A stretch of 24,429 nt of DNA from [Eubacterium] saphenum (lineage in GTDB: Bacteria > Bacillota > Clostridia > Oscillospirales > Ruminococcaceae): contig SFHN01000002.1 in assembly GCA_004555635.1 (NCBI GenBank), positions 1 to 24,429 of the forward strand. The letters are read 5' to 3'. The notes below the pieces were generated by a model that searched no databases, was not told the DNA's origin, and saw only the letters and a list, made by a program, of their open reading frames with translations. The stretch's first letter is position 1, and each line of letters opens with the position of its first letter. Below, piece after piece: positions 6,955 to 14,172 of the stretch. A program made the translations under genes and the position numbers.

Positions 6955-8139
6955 ATGCTGCTTGCTAAGCTTTTTATAAAGGATTATCAGAACACGGGAA
7001 ACCCCGCCGTCCGCGCCGCATACGGCAAGCTCGCGGGACTTGCGGGAATAGTCTGCAACGTGCTTCTCTGCACGGGCAAGTTCTTCGCGGGAATGCTCTC
7101 GGGGAGCGTTTCCATCACCGCGGACGCGCTTAACAACCTGTCCGACGCCGCCTCGGGAATAATCAGCCTTATCGGCTTTAAGCTTGCCGAAAAGCGCGCC
7201 GACGCGGAGCACCCCTACGGTCACGCAAGATACGAATACCTCGCGGGCTTTCTCGTTTCGGTGATTATAATGCTTATCGGCGGGGAGCTTTTGAAAAGCA
7301 GTATCGAAAAGATAATTAACCCCACCGAGGTGGAGTTTGGCATAATACCTTGTGCGGTACTTGCCGCTTCTATAATTGTAAAGCTGCTTATGATGCTGTT
7401 TTACGGGAAAATCGCGCGGCTGATTTCCTCGGACACGCTGCGCGCATCCGCCGCCGACAGCAGAAACGACGTGATTTCCACCTCCGCGGTACTCGCCGCG
7501 GCAATTATCTCGCAGTGCACCCCGCTTCAGCTCGACGGCGTTATGGGCGCGCTGGTCGCGGTGTTTATCCTGTTCAGCGGCTTCGGTCTGGTGCGCGACA
7601 CGATGAGCCCGCTGCTCGGAAAAGCGCCCGAGCAGAAGCTGGTTGATGATATCCACAGCAAAATAATGGCGCACGAGGGCGTCCTCGGAACGCACGACCT
7701 TATGATACACGACTATGGCCCGGGCTGCACGTTTTCGAGCGTGCACGTTGAGGTTTCCGCCGACAAAACCATTGTCGAGGGACACGAAATCGCCGACAGC
7801 ATTGAGCGCGAGTTTGACGAAGCGGGGCTTCATCTTACGGTACATATCGACCCTGTCGAGCCGTATGACAGCGAAACGGGCGAAGCGCACAGGCGCCTTG
7901 ACGAGATTGTCACAGGAATTGACCCGAATATGTCGGTTCACGATGTGCGGCTGGTTCAGTGCGGCGACTATGTGCGCTGCCTGTTCGACTGCGTTATCCC
8001 CGTTGGCTCGGGGCTTTCGGAGAGCAAGGTTAAAGAGGAGATTGAGCGCTTCCTTGCGGTGTCGCACCCCAACTTCCGCTGCTCAATTACCTTTGACAGA
8101 AGCTACGCGCCTACGCGCGGCAAATCCGAGAAAAAATAA
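6955..8139 (+). CDS. Cation diffusion facilitator (CDF) metal efflux transporter
   Basis: Inner-membrane divalent-metal/H+ antiporter of 394 residues, expected to export metal from the cytoplasm. Six hydrophobic segments cover about 25-215. The metal-site motifs are NxxxD (N60-D64, in ADALNNLSDAAS) in the second helix and DxxxD (D168-D172, in ADSRNDVIST) in the fifth, with the conserved HPYGHARYEY loop at 86-95. The NxxxD/DxxxD pattern is that associated with Mn-type members rather than the HxxxD of zinc exporters, so manganese (or iron) is the favoured substrate by inference. The C-terminal cytoplasmic dimerisation domain (about 215-300) is followed by an extra domain of about 90 residues (DPNMSVHDVRLV onward). 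GGAGG lies ahead of the ATG at 6955. Confidence 0.92.
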   Translation: MLLAKLFIKDYQNTGNPAVRAAYGKLAGLAGIVCNVLLCTGKFFAGMLSGSVSITADALNNLSDAASGIISLIGFKLAEKRADAEHPYGHARYEYLAGFLVSVIIMLIGGELLKSSIEKIINPTEVEFGIIPCAVLAASIIVKLLMMLFYGKIARLISSDTLRASAADSRNDVISTSAVLAAAIISQCTPLQLDGVMGALVAVFILFSGFGLVRDTMSPLLGKAPEQKLVDDIHSKIMAHEGVLGTHDLMIHDYGPGCTFSSVHVEVSADKTIVEGHEIADSIEREFDEAGLHLTVHIDPVEPYDSETGEAHRRLDEIVTGIDPNMSVHDVRLVQCGDYVRCLFDCVIPVGSGLSESKVKEEIERFLAVSHPNFRCSITFDRSYAPTRGKSEKK

Positions 8140-8163
8140 CGCTCTTTCGGGAGGTGATACTCC

Positions 8164-8900
8164 GTGAAATACTATTTCCACGCGGACACGCAGCACTACA
8201 AGCAGCGGCAGAAAAGCCTTATGATAACCGTGAACGTGCCGATAATTGCCGTGTGCGTTTTCTGCACGGTGAATATTGTGCTGCACCTCGCCGACGAGGA
8301 CAAGGGGATTGTTGCGCTTCTTTTTGCGATAATCGTCGGGAGCGTCGCTGCGGGAATGATTTGCGCGTTTGCAACGGCGTATTTCACAGAAAAGCTGTCG
8401 CGCAGGCACAGCAGATACACCTATTTTGACATTCTCCCCGACGGTATGATTTACAGCGAGTATGCGGGGGAGTTTGTGAGCGGCGGGCGGCTCGAGATTT
8501 TCCGCAGGCTTTACTATATCCCGTTTAAGGGGTTCGAGGGTGCGGAGCGCGGCGGGAAAAGCGCGCCGTGCGAGCTGACGCTGCGCGGGGATATACGGGA
8601 GTATTTCCTGCCGTCGCGCAGCCTCGGATATCACGTTACGGAAACGGGCGAAACGGTGTTCGATATGTGGAGCTTAACGAGCGCGGCTACGAGCGGCGGC
8701 AGACGCTTGCGATAAAGAACACGCTCGGCGGCACAAAGCAGCTTGAAAAGTCGGTCGCTTATTATGCGGAGCAGTTCAGAGAGCGCCCCGAGAAAAAGCC
8801 GTTTGACATATCGGAGCATATCGCGAAGAAGAAGCGCGCTCACAAGACGACTTCCAATCCCGCGCTTGAAGCGCCGAGCTTTGACCGCAACTGGAAGTGA
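8164..8900 (+). pseudogene. Two-TM membrane protein gene broken by a one-base frameshift
   Basis: Unrecognised protein. From the GTG at 8164 (strong GGGAGGTGA upstream, 24 bases after the CDF stop) it reads two hydrophobic helices (about 20-42 and 48-71) and a cytoplasmic domain to residue 166 (TGETVF, codon ending 8661). In that frame the rest is low quality (DMWSLTSAATSGG) and stops at 8715. The frame one base back reads RYVELNERGYERRQTLAIKN and continues sensibly to a stop at 8900 (ending SFDRNWK). One missing base near 8661 explains both; restored, the product would be about 245 residues. There is no homopolymer or slippery heptamer at the junction, so mutation or sequence error is likelier than programmed shifting. 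Probably co-transcribed with the CDF gene and ended by the terminator at 8945. Confidence 0.7.
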
Positions 8901-8944
8901 GGGGCGGAATATTCGGCGAGTGGATTTGCAGCGAAAGACGATTG

Positions 8945-8978
8945 CGGCGGGGGCTGAATGCTCCTGCCGTTTATTTTT
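8945..8978 (+). terminator. Rho-independent terminator after the frameshifted gene
   Basis: CGGCGGGGGC (8945-8954) pairs with GCTCCTGCCG (8960-8969) around TGAAT, followed by TTTATTTTT. Confidence 0.8.
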
Positions 8979-9022
8979 GCGAAGAACCTTTCCTCTTTTT
9001 TGAAAAATTTCCCGTTCGGGTA

Positions 9023-9051
9023 TTGAAAAAAGCAAAGCAGTGTGTTATAAT
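9023..9051 (+). promoter_or_regulatory. Promoter of pyrE
   Basis: TTGAAA (9023-9028), 17-base spacer and TATAAT (9046-9051). The short leader contains a hairpin, TGCCGC (9071-9076) with GCGGCA (9084-9089), directly before the GAGGGAG ribosome site. I see no PyrR-binding loop or attenuator terminator. Confidence 0.75.
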
Positions 9052-9102
9052 ATACTTGTATAAATATGTATGCCGCTGTTTGCGCGGCAGAGGGAGTATA
9101 AA

Positions 9103-9759
9103 ATGACCTATAAAGAGAGCTTTATCAAGTTTATGGTAGACAGCGGCGTGCTTAAGTTCGGCGAGTTTACGCTGAAAAGCGGCAGACTTGCCCCCTACTT
9201 CATCAACTGCGGCAACTATAAGACCGGCGCGCAGCTCGCAAAGCTCGGCGAGTTCTACGCGGAGTGCATAAAGGAGCACGGACTTCAGCCCGACACACTT
9301 TTCGGCCCCGCATACAAGGGGATTCCGCTGTCAGTTGCGGCTTGCACGGCGCTTTACAACAAGTTTGGTATGGACGTGAACTACTGCTTTGACCGCAAGG
9401 AAGTTAAGGACCACGGCGAGGGCGGTATGTTCGTAGGAAAGAGCCTTGAGGACGGCGAGAAGGTTGTCATTATCGAGGACGTAATGACCTCGGGGAAGGC
9501 GCTTCGCGAGGTTATGCCAAAGCTCACGGGCGCAGCCGACGTAAAAGTCGAGGGTCTGGTTATCACGGTTGACCGTATGGAAAAGGGTCCTACCTCCGAC
9601 AAGAGCGCGGTACAGGAGGTTTACGACGAGTTTGGCGTTAAGGTTTACTCTATCGTAACGATAAACGACATTATAGAGGCGCTTGAAAACGACGTTATCC
9701 CCGGCAAGGAGTATGTCGCAAAGATGAAGGAATATAGATCGGCTTACGGCGTAGGCTGA
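9103..9759 (+). CDS. pyrE: Orotate phosphoribosyltransferase
   Basis: Cytoplasmic enzyme of the de novo pyrimidine pathway that joins orotate to PRPP, giving OMP and pyrophosphate. The 218-residue product has the type I PRPP-binding motif VVIIEDVMTSGKALRE at 121-136 and the flexible catalytic loop FDRKEVKDHGEGG at 97-109 (R98, K99, K102, H104). The orotate and dimer loops FTLKSGRLAPYFI and LFGPAYKGIPL are also clear. An in-frame ATG 11 codons upstream falls in the leader hairpin; ATG 9103 follows GAGGGAG at the right distance. No other pyr genes are near, so pyrE is detached from the usual operon. It is followed after 33 bases by the CofE-like gene, with no terminator between. Confidence 0.96.
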   Translation: MTYKESFIKFMVDSGVLKFGEFTLKSGRLAPYFINCGNYKTGAQLAKLGEFYAECIKEHGLQPDTLFGPAYKGIPLSVAACTALYNKFGMDVNYCFDRKEVKDHGEGGMFVGKSLEDGEKVVIIEDVMTSGKALREVMPKLTGAADVKVEGLVITVDRMEKGPTSDKSAVQEVYDEFGVKVYSIVTINDIIEALENDVIPGKEYVAKMKEYRSAYGVG

Positions 9760-9792
9760 AAAAACAGAAAAACGAAAGATGGGGAAAATAAG

Positions 9793-10494
9793 TTGGAAAT
9801 GCCTTTTCAGCCCAACGAGGGCAAAAATCTCGTTATAGAAACAAAGGATTACGGCGCGTATGCGCGCTATCCTGTTAAAACTCACGTTATCACTAAGGAC
9901 GATGTTCTCGAGGACGTCCTTGACAAGTATGTCCGCGACTACCTCCAAGAGGGCGACACTGTAATAATGTCGGAAAAGATTGTCGCGATTTCGCAGGGAC
10001 GCGCGTTCCCTATCGACGAAATCAAGGTCAGCCGCCTTGCTAGGTTTCTCTCCCGCTTCGTTGTTAAGACAAGCTACGGCATAGGCCTTGGAATGCCCGA
10101 AACCATGGAACTTTGCATTCGCGAGGTCGGCAGACCGAAGGTGCTTTTCGCGGCGGTTTGCGCGGCGATAGGAAAGCTGTTCGGCAAGCGCGGCGTGTTC
10201 TACAACATCTGCGGAATGCAGGCGCGCGCTATCGACGGTCCGTGCGAATACACCCTCCCGCCCTACAACCACTACGCGAAAATGGCGCCCGACAAGCCCG
10301 ACGAGGTTGCCGAGCGGCTCGCGAAGCATATCGGCGTTGACGTTGTAATAATCGACGCGAACGATATCGGCGCTAACGTCCTCGGAAAGTGCAGAAAGGA
10401 TTTGCCCAACGAGTTTGCTTCGCAGGTTTTCGGGGATAATCCGCTTGACCAGTGCTCGCAGCAGACTCCGATTGCAATAGTCAGACGCGCGTAA
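9793..10494 (+). CDS. CofE-like ligase family protein (F420-0:gamma-glutamyl ligase homologue)
   Basis: Protein of 233 residues resembling the coenzyme F420-0:L-glutamate ligase family (CofE/FbiB-N fold). Visible landmarks are YPVKTHVITKDD near the N-terminus, EGDTVIMSEKIVAISQGRA (a family signature), the glycine-rich KTSYGIGLGMPETMEL, IDGPCEYTLPPYN, and VVIIDANDIGANVLG near the C-terminus. CofE adds gamma-linked glutamates to F420 with GTP, but Clostridia of this kind are not known to make F420 and carry related proteins of unproven function, so the substrate is open. The likely start is TTG 9793, with GGGG eight bases upstream; the ATG two codons later is too far from it. Probably co-transcribed with pyrE; the next gene follows after 54 bases. 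Confidence 0.8.
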   Translation: MEMPFQPNEGKNLVIETKDYGAYARYPVKTHVITKDDVLEDVLDKYVRDYLQEGDTVIMSEKIVAISQGRAFPIDEIKVSRLARFLSRFVVKTSYGIGLGMPETMELCIREVGRPKVLFAAVCAAIGKLFGKRGVFYNICGMQARAIDGPCEYTLPPYNHYAKMAPDKPDEVAERLAKHIGVDVVIIDANDIGANVLGKCRKDLPNEFASQVFGDNPLDQCSQQTPIAIVRRA

Positions 10495-10548
10495 ATCCCC
10501 GTGCGGACGGCGGTACAATATACTATATAATGAAAGGTGGTGACTTTT

Positions 10549-11289
10549 ATGGCAACAGTTGGCAATATGGCTTCAATGCAGGTGCTTGTGGCACGCGCGC
10601 AGACGCGTTACAGCGGGCTTAACACCGCATCTGCTTCTACCGTGAAAAGCAAGAACCCGACAACGCCCTCCGAAGCGCAAAAGCAGCTTGACAAAATGCT
10701 TGACACGACGCTGAAAGGCAAGAGCGCCGATTTCCGTGAGAAATACACCGCGCTCTACAAGCAGGTTTTCGGGCTTAGCAACGAGAGCAAGGAAAAGGCG
10801 GACAGCACGGTTTCGCTAAAAAACGCGGCGAAAGGCACGGCGGACAGCGCGGGCGCTTTGAGAGAGCTTGCGAACGGTCTTACATACGGCGGAAAGGTTG
10901 ACTCCGAAGCTTACACAAAGGCGGCGGAGAAATTTGCAGAGAGCTACAACAGTATGATAGAGTCCTCTGCGGAGTCGGACAGCAACAGCGTCCTGCAAAA
11001 GGGCGTGCTTATGGTTAACACCACGAAGGTATACAGCAGTGCGCTTAAACGTGCGGGCTTTACGCTCGGAAGCGACAACAAGCTTACCTTTGACAAGAGC
11101 GGCGCCGATAAAATAAGAGCCACCGATATAAAGACCCTGTTCGGAAGCAACGGCTATTCCGACAAGGTAATCCGCAAGGCACAGCAGATAAATGCGGCTT
11201 CCGGCAGCCTTGGCGCTGCCGCGTACACGGGTGCTTCCACCCCGTCGTACAGCTACAACATCGGCGCGCTTTTCAGCACGCTTGTATAA
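10549..11289 (+). CDS. FliD C-terminal-like protein of unknown role
   Basis: Protein of 246 residues, Ser/Ala/Lys-rich, without signal peptide or membrane helix. Its second half (about 125-220) runs AEKFAESYNSMIES, VLQKGVLMVNTTKVYSSALKRAGFTLGSDNKLTFD and DIKTLFGSNGYSDKVIRKAQQI. This order (FVexYNsli helix, a middle helix, GitigsDgkLtfD hairpin, lkslF, then a helix) matches the C-terminal part of the flagellar cap protein FliD and short FliD-like proteins in non-motile Clostridia. No flagellar genes are nearby, so it is not a proven cap protein. GAAAGGTGGTGA precedes ATG 10549; an in-frame ATG four codons earlier overlaps that site. The leader ends in an AT-rich TATACTATATAAT stretch without a good -35. 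It ends at a strong terminator. Confidence 0.65.
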   Translation: MATVGNMASMQVLVARAQTRYSGLNTASASTVKSKNPTTPSEAQKQLDKMLDTTLKGKSADFREKYTALYKQVFGLSNESKEKADSTVSLKNAAKGTADSAGALRELANGLTYGGKVDSEAYTKAAEKFAESYNSMIESSAESDSNSVLQKGVLMVNTTKVYSSALKRAGFTLGSDNKLTFDKSGADKIRATDIKTLFGSNGYSDKVIRKAQQINAASGSLGAAAYTGASTPSYSYNIGALFSTLV

Positions 11290-11296
11290 GCAGATT

Positions 11297-11333
11297 ATTC
11301 CCCGTACCATGTTTTAGGCGCGGGGAATTTTTT
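11297..11333 (+). terminator. Rho-independent terminator of the pyrE unit
   Basis: ATTCCCCG (11297-11304) pairs with CGGGGAAT (11321-11328) and is followed by six T. The rest of the 398-base gap to metK holds an 8-bp hairpin without T-run (11340-11361), a featureless stretch, then the metK promoter and riboswitch. Confidence 0.85.
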
Positions 11334-11430
11334 GCGTACATATCCTGAAAAGGCAGGATATATGGGCTCCGCCGATTTAGTAACATTTTTCCTCTGCGCC
11401 AAAAAACTCGCAAAAATCCCGCTTTTCCTA

Positions 11431-11459
11431 TTGACAGGGCGGGGAATATGTGATATACT
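11431..11459 (+). promoter_or_regulatory. Promoter of the SAM riboswitch-metK unit
   Basis: Perfect TTGACA (11431-11436), 17-base spacer and TATACT (11454-11459). The predicted start near 11466 lies about nine bases before the riboswitch P1 stem. Confidence 0.8.
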
Positions 11460-11474
11460 TATATTCGACAAAAA

Positions 11475-11601
11475 CCTTATCAAGAGCGGCTTCTGGCCTT
11501 GCGGCGGGGGACTGGTCCCTTTGAAGCCCGGCAACCTCTCCCTTTCGGTTTTTCCGAGCGGGAAAAGGTGCTACTTCCTGCGGTTTTACCGAGAGATGAG
11601 G
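11475..11601 (+). promoter_or_regulatory. SAM-I riboswitch (S-box) aptamer
   Basis: Classic S-box core: CCTTATC (11475-11481) forms P1 with GATGAGG (11595-11601), followed by AAGAG, then GGGACTGGTCCC (kink-turn and pseudoknot region), GAAGCCCGGCAACC, and GGTGCTACTTCCTGC before the P4 arm. It binds S-adenosylmethionine and, by family knowledge, turns the downstream gene off when SAM is plentiful. The P1 3' strand overlaps an anti-terminator (11598-11606) that can pair with 11621-11629, competing with the terminator at 11620. Confidence 0.95.
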
Positions 11602-11619
11602 AGTGAACGGATTATTATG

Positions 11620-11648
11620 CTCACTCCTTCGCTGTGGAGTGAGTTTTT
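11620..11648 (+). terminator. Riboswitch-controlled terminator upstream of metK
   Basis: CTCACTCC (11620-11627) pairs with GGAGTGAG (11636-11643), followed by five T. The alternative pairing of GGAGTGA (11600-11606) with TCACTCC (11621-11627) uses both the P1 3' strand and the terminator 5' arm, so SAM binding should release the terminator: an OFF switch by premature termination. Confidence 0.9.
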
Positions 11649-11687
11649 GTTTTACCTGACGGAACAAGCAAGAAAGGACTATGGAAA

Positions 11688-12866
11688 ATGAACAAGAAGA
11701 TGTTATTCACCTCCGAGAGCGTTACCGAGGGTCATCCCGACAAAATCTGCGACAACATTTCCGACGCAGTGCTTGACGCTATTCTCGCGCAGGACCCTAT
11801 GGGCAGAGTTGCCTGCGAAACCACCACAACAACGGGTATGGTTACGGTTATGGGCGAAATCACCACGACCGCTAACATTGATATCCCCGCAATCGTACGA
11901 CAGACCGTCCGCGAAATCGGCTACACCTCGAGCGAGTACGGCTTTGACGCAGACAGCTGCGCGGTTTTCACCACAATCGACAAGCAGTCCCCCGATATTG
12001 CTATGGGCGTAAACAACGCGCTCGAGGGCAGAGCGGAAAACGCGTTTGACACCGGCGCGGGCGACCAAGGAATGATGTTCGGCTATGCCTGCACCGAAAC
12101 CCCCGAGCTTATGCCTATGCCGATTTCCCTTGCGCACAAGATGGCAAAGAAGCTTACCGAGGTTCGCAAGAGCGGCGAGCTGCCCTACCTTCTCCCCGAC
12201 GGAAAAACGCAGGTTACCGTTGAATACGTTGACGGAAAGCCCGTTCGCGTTGACACGGTAGTCGTATCCAGCCAGCACAAGGCGGACGTTACCCTCGAGC
12301 AGATAAGAGCGGACGTTATCGAGCATGTTGTAAAGACAACCGTTCCCGCAGAGCTTCTCGACGAGAACACAAAGTATTTCGTAAACCCCACGGGTCGCTT
12401 TGTTGTCGGCGGTCCTATGGGCGACAGCGGACTTACCGGCAGAAAGATTATCGTTGATACATACGGCGGATATTCCCGTCACGGCGGCGGCGCTTTCTCC
12501 GGAAAGGACCCGACAAAGGTTGACCGCTCCGCAGCATATATGGCGCGCTACGTTGCTAAGAACATCGTTGCGGCAGGTCTTGCCGAGCGCGCAGAGGTTC
12601 AGCTCGCATACGCTATCGGCGTAGCACAGCCCGTTTCCGTAATGGTTGACACGTTCGGCACAGGAAAGTTTGCCGATGACGTCATCTCTGCGGCGGTTAC
12701 AAAGGTGTTCGACCTTCGCCCGTCCGCTATCATCAAGGCTCTCGACCTCAGAAAGCCGCAGTACAAGGCACTTGCCGCATACGGTCATATGGGCCGCGAG
12801 GAGCTTGGCTGCGCTTGGGAAAAGACCGACAAGACAGAGGAACTCAAGGCTGCTGTAAACGGCTGA
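11688..12866 (+). CDS. metK: S-adenosylmethionine synthetase
   Basis: Cytoplasmic methionine adenosyltransferase making SAM from methionine and ATP. The 392-residue protein has the normal length and three-domain order. It starts with [16 protein letters not shown] (ATP/Mg site), carries signature 1 [12 protein letters not shown] at about 121-132, and the phosphate-binding signature 2 [19 protein letters not shown] at about 265-283. AGAAAGGA precedes the ATG at 11688; an overlapping out-of-frame ATG at 11681 is too close to that site. Its leader is the SAM-I riboswitch, giving direct end-product control. Monocistronic, followed by a long terminator. Confidence 0.98.
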   Translation: MNKKMLFTSESVTEGHPDKICDNISDAVLDAILAQDPMGRVACETTTTTGMVTVMGEITTTANIDIPAIVRQTVREIGYTSSEYGFDADSCAVFTTIDKQSPDIAMGVNNALEGRAENAFDTGAGDQGMMFGYACTETPELMPMPISLAHKMAKKLTEVRKSGELPYLLPDGKTQVTVEYVDGKPVRVDTVVVSSQHKADVTLEQIRADVIEHVVKTTVPAELLDENTKYFVNPTGRFVVGGPMGDSGLTGRKIIVDTYGGYSRHGGGAFSGKDPTKVDRSAAYMARYVAKNIVAAGLAERAEVQLAYAIGVAQPVSVMVDTFGTGKFADDVISAAVTKVFDLRPSAIIKALDLRKPQYKALAAYGHMGREELGCAWEKTDKTEELKAAVNG

Positions 12867-12888
12867 TAACACAATACCGATAACCGCG

Positions 12889-12931
12889 GGGCGGCTTTTG
12901 GCAGAGTATGTCAAATGCCGCCCTGTTTTTT
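12889..12931 (+). terminator. Rho-independent terminator of metK
   Basis: GGGCGGC (12889-12895) pairs with GCCGCCC (12917-12923), continued inward by TTTGGCA with TGTCAAA after one mismatch, followed by six T. The next gene's promoter begins three bases later. Confidence 0.85.
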
Positions 12932-12933
12932 CG

Positions 12934-12962
12934 TTGACTTATCAGAAAGTTTGTGCTATAAT
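12934..12962 (+). promoter_or_regulatory. Promoter of the glycosyltransferase gene
   Basis: TTGACT (12934-12939), 17-base spacer and TATAAT (12957-12962), with TGC directly before the -10 (extended -10). Confidence 0.8.
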
Positions 12963-13014
12963 TCACTTATATAATAATGTAATCGGCGGTCTTGCCGTCG
13001 GGAAAGGAAAAACT

Positions 13015-13974
13015 ATGCTCCCGAAGCTTATTATTGTAGTACCCTGTTATAACGAGGAAGAGGTTCTGCCCATTACCTCGCAGATGTTTCTGAATAAAAT
13101 CAACTCGCTTTCCGCTGCGGGGAAAATCAGCCCCGACAGCCGCGTTATGTTCGTAAACGACGGCAGCCGCGACAAGACGTGGGAGATAATCTGCTCCCTC
13201 GCAGAAAGCGACGAGCATTTCATCGGCATAGCGCAGTCGCGCAACCGCGGTCATCAGAACGCCGTGCTTGCGGGGCTTATGGAAGCGAAGGATATGTGCG
13301 ACATAACGATTAGCATTGACTGCGACGGTCAGGATGACATAAACGCTATGGACAAAATGGTTGACGAGTACCTTGCGGGAAGCGAGATTGTCTACGGCAT
13401 TCGCTCAAAGCGCGACACCGACACGTTTTTCAAGCGCTTCACCGCCGAAAGCTTCTACAAGCTGATGAAGCTTATGGGCGCGGAGGTCGTTTTCAACCAC
13501 GCGGACTACCGCCTTATCAGCAGTCGCGCGCTTCAGGAGCTTTCGAAGTTTAAGGAGGTCAACATTTTCCTGCGCGGAATGGTGCCGCTGGTCGGCTTTA
13601 AGAGCACGGGCGTATACTACGAGCGCAACGAACGTATAGCGGGAAAGAGCCACTATCCGCTGTCGAAAATGCTGGCGCTTGCGCTTGACGGCATAACGAG
13701 CCTATCCGTAAAGCCGATTAAGCTTATTATGGGCTTTGGACTGGTTATCGCGGCGCTTAGCTTTGTGGGAATAATCTGGGCGGTGATAACGGCGATTATG
13801 GGGCTTACCGTTGCGGGCTGGGCTTCGACGGTGTGCATTATCTGCTTTTTAAGCGGAATACAGCTTATCTCAATCGGCGTTATCGGCGAGTATATCGGGA
13901 AGATTTACCTTGAGGTCAAGGCGCGCCCGCGGTATATCATAAGTGAGCGCACTTGGGAAGAAGAAAAGAAGTAG
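13015..13974 (+). CDS. Membrane-anchored family 2 glycosyltransferase (GtrB/DPM1-like)
   Basis: Inverting GT-A glycosyltransferase of 319 residues, of the polyprenyl-phosphate sugar transferase type. The N-terminus IIVVPCYNEEEVLP (nucleotide-sugar fold) leads to FVNDGSRDKTW and QSRNRGHQNAVLAGL, then the metal-binding SIDCDGQDD from about residue 100. Two hydrophobic hairpin helices lie near 240-262 and 272-300, followed by a cytoplasmic EYIGKIYLEVKARPRYI tail, exactly the GtrB/YkoT layout. Such proteins load a sugar from UDP-sugar onto undecaprenyl phosphate for wall or surface-glycan decoration; donor and acceptor cannot be read here. A longer in-frame start lies inside the metK terminator; ATG 13015 has GGAAAGGA upstream. 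No partner flippase or glycan genes adjoin. Confidence 0.9.
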   Translation: MLPKLIIVVPCYNEEEVLPITSQMFLNKINSLSAAGKISPDSRVMFVNDGSRDKTWEIICSLAESDEHFIGIAQSRNRGHQNAVLAGLMEAKDMCDITISIDCDGQDDINAMDKMVDEYLAGSEIVYGIRSKRDTDTFFKRFTAESFYKLMKLMGAEVVFNHADYRLISSRALQELSKFKEVNIFLRGMVPLVGFKSTGVYYERNERIAGKSHYPLSKMLALALDGITSLSVKPIKLIMGFGLVIAALSFVGIIWAVITAIMGLTVAGWASTVCIICFLSGIQLISIGVIGEYIGKIYLEVKARPRYIISERTWEEEKK

Positions 13975-13997
13975 CTTTCGGCTTTATATAATTTCGT

Positions 13998-14030
13998 GCA
14001 GGGGGAATGCGTTTCCCCTGCTTTCTTTTG
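13998..14030 (+). terminator. Rho-independent terminator of the glycosyltransferase gene
   Basis: A ten-base-pair stem GCAGGGGGAA (13998-14007) with TTTCCCCTGC (14012-14021) around TGCG, followed by TTTCTTTTG. Confidence 0.85.
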
Positions 14031-14080
14031 TTTTGCAAATCACCTTCCCCTTTTCCCCGAAAAAATCCCTTTCTTTTCTG

Positions 14081-14109
14081 TTGACAAATGCAGAGGTTTG
14101 GTGTATAAT
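14081..14109 (+). promoter_or_regulatory. Promoter of secA
   Basis: Perfect TTGACA (14081-14086), 17-base spacer and perfect TATAAT (14104-14109). The leader of about 55 bases is AT-rich without a clear hairpin. Confidence 0.85.
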
Positions 14110-14172
14110 ATAATTTGAATATTTGTATTCTGCATTACTGCGCGTTATATACAAAAGAAAGGTAAAAAACAG

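Noticed and set aside
8655..8670. Programmed ribosomal frameshift in the two-TM gene
   Set aside because: No slippery heptamer, no internal Shine-Dalgarno at the right distance and no downstream stem stand out; a simple indel explains it.
11340..11361. Hairpin ATATCCTG/CAGGATAT as a second terminator or attachment site
   Set aside because: No T-run follows, and no partner repeat or integrase is present; it is weak and unexplained.
11681..11690. Alternative metK start at ATG 11681
   Set aside because: It is out of frame with metK and only a few bases from the Shine-Dalgarno.
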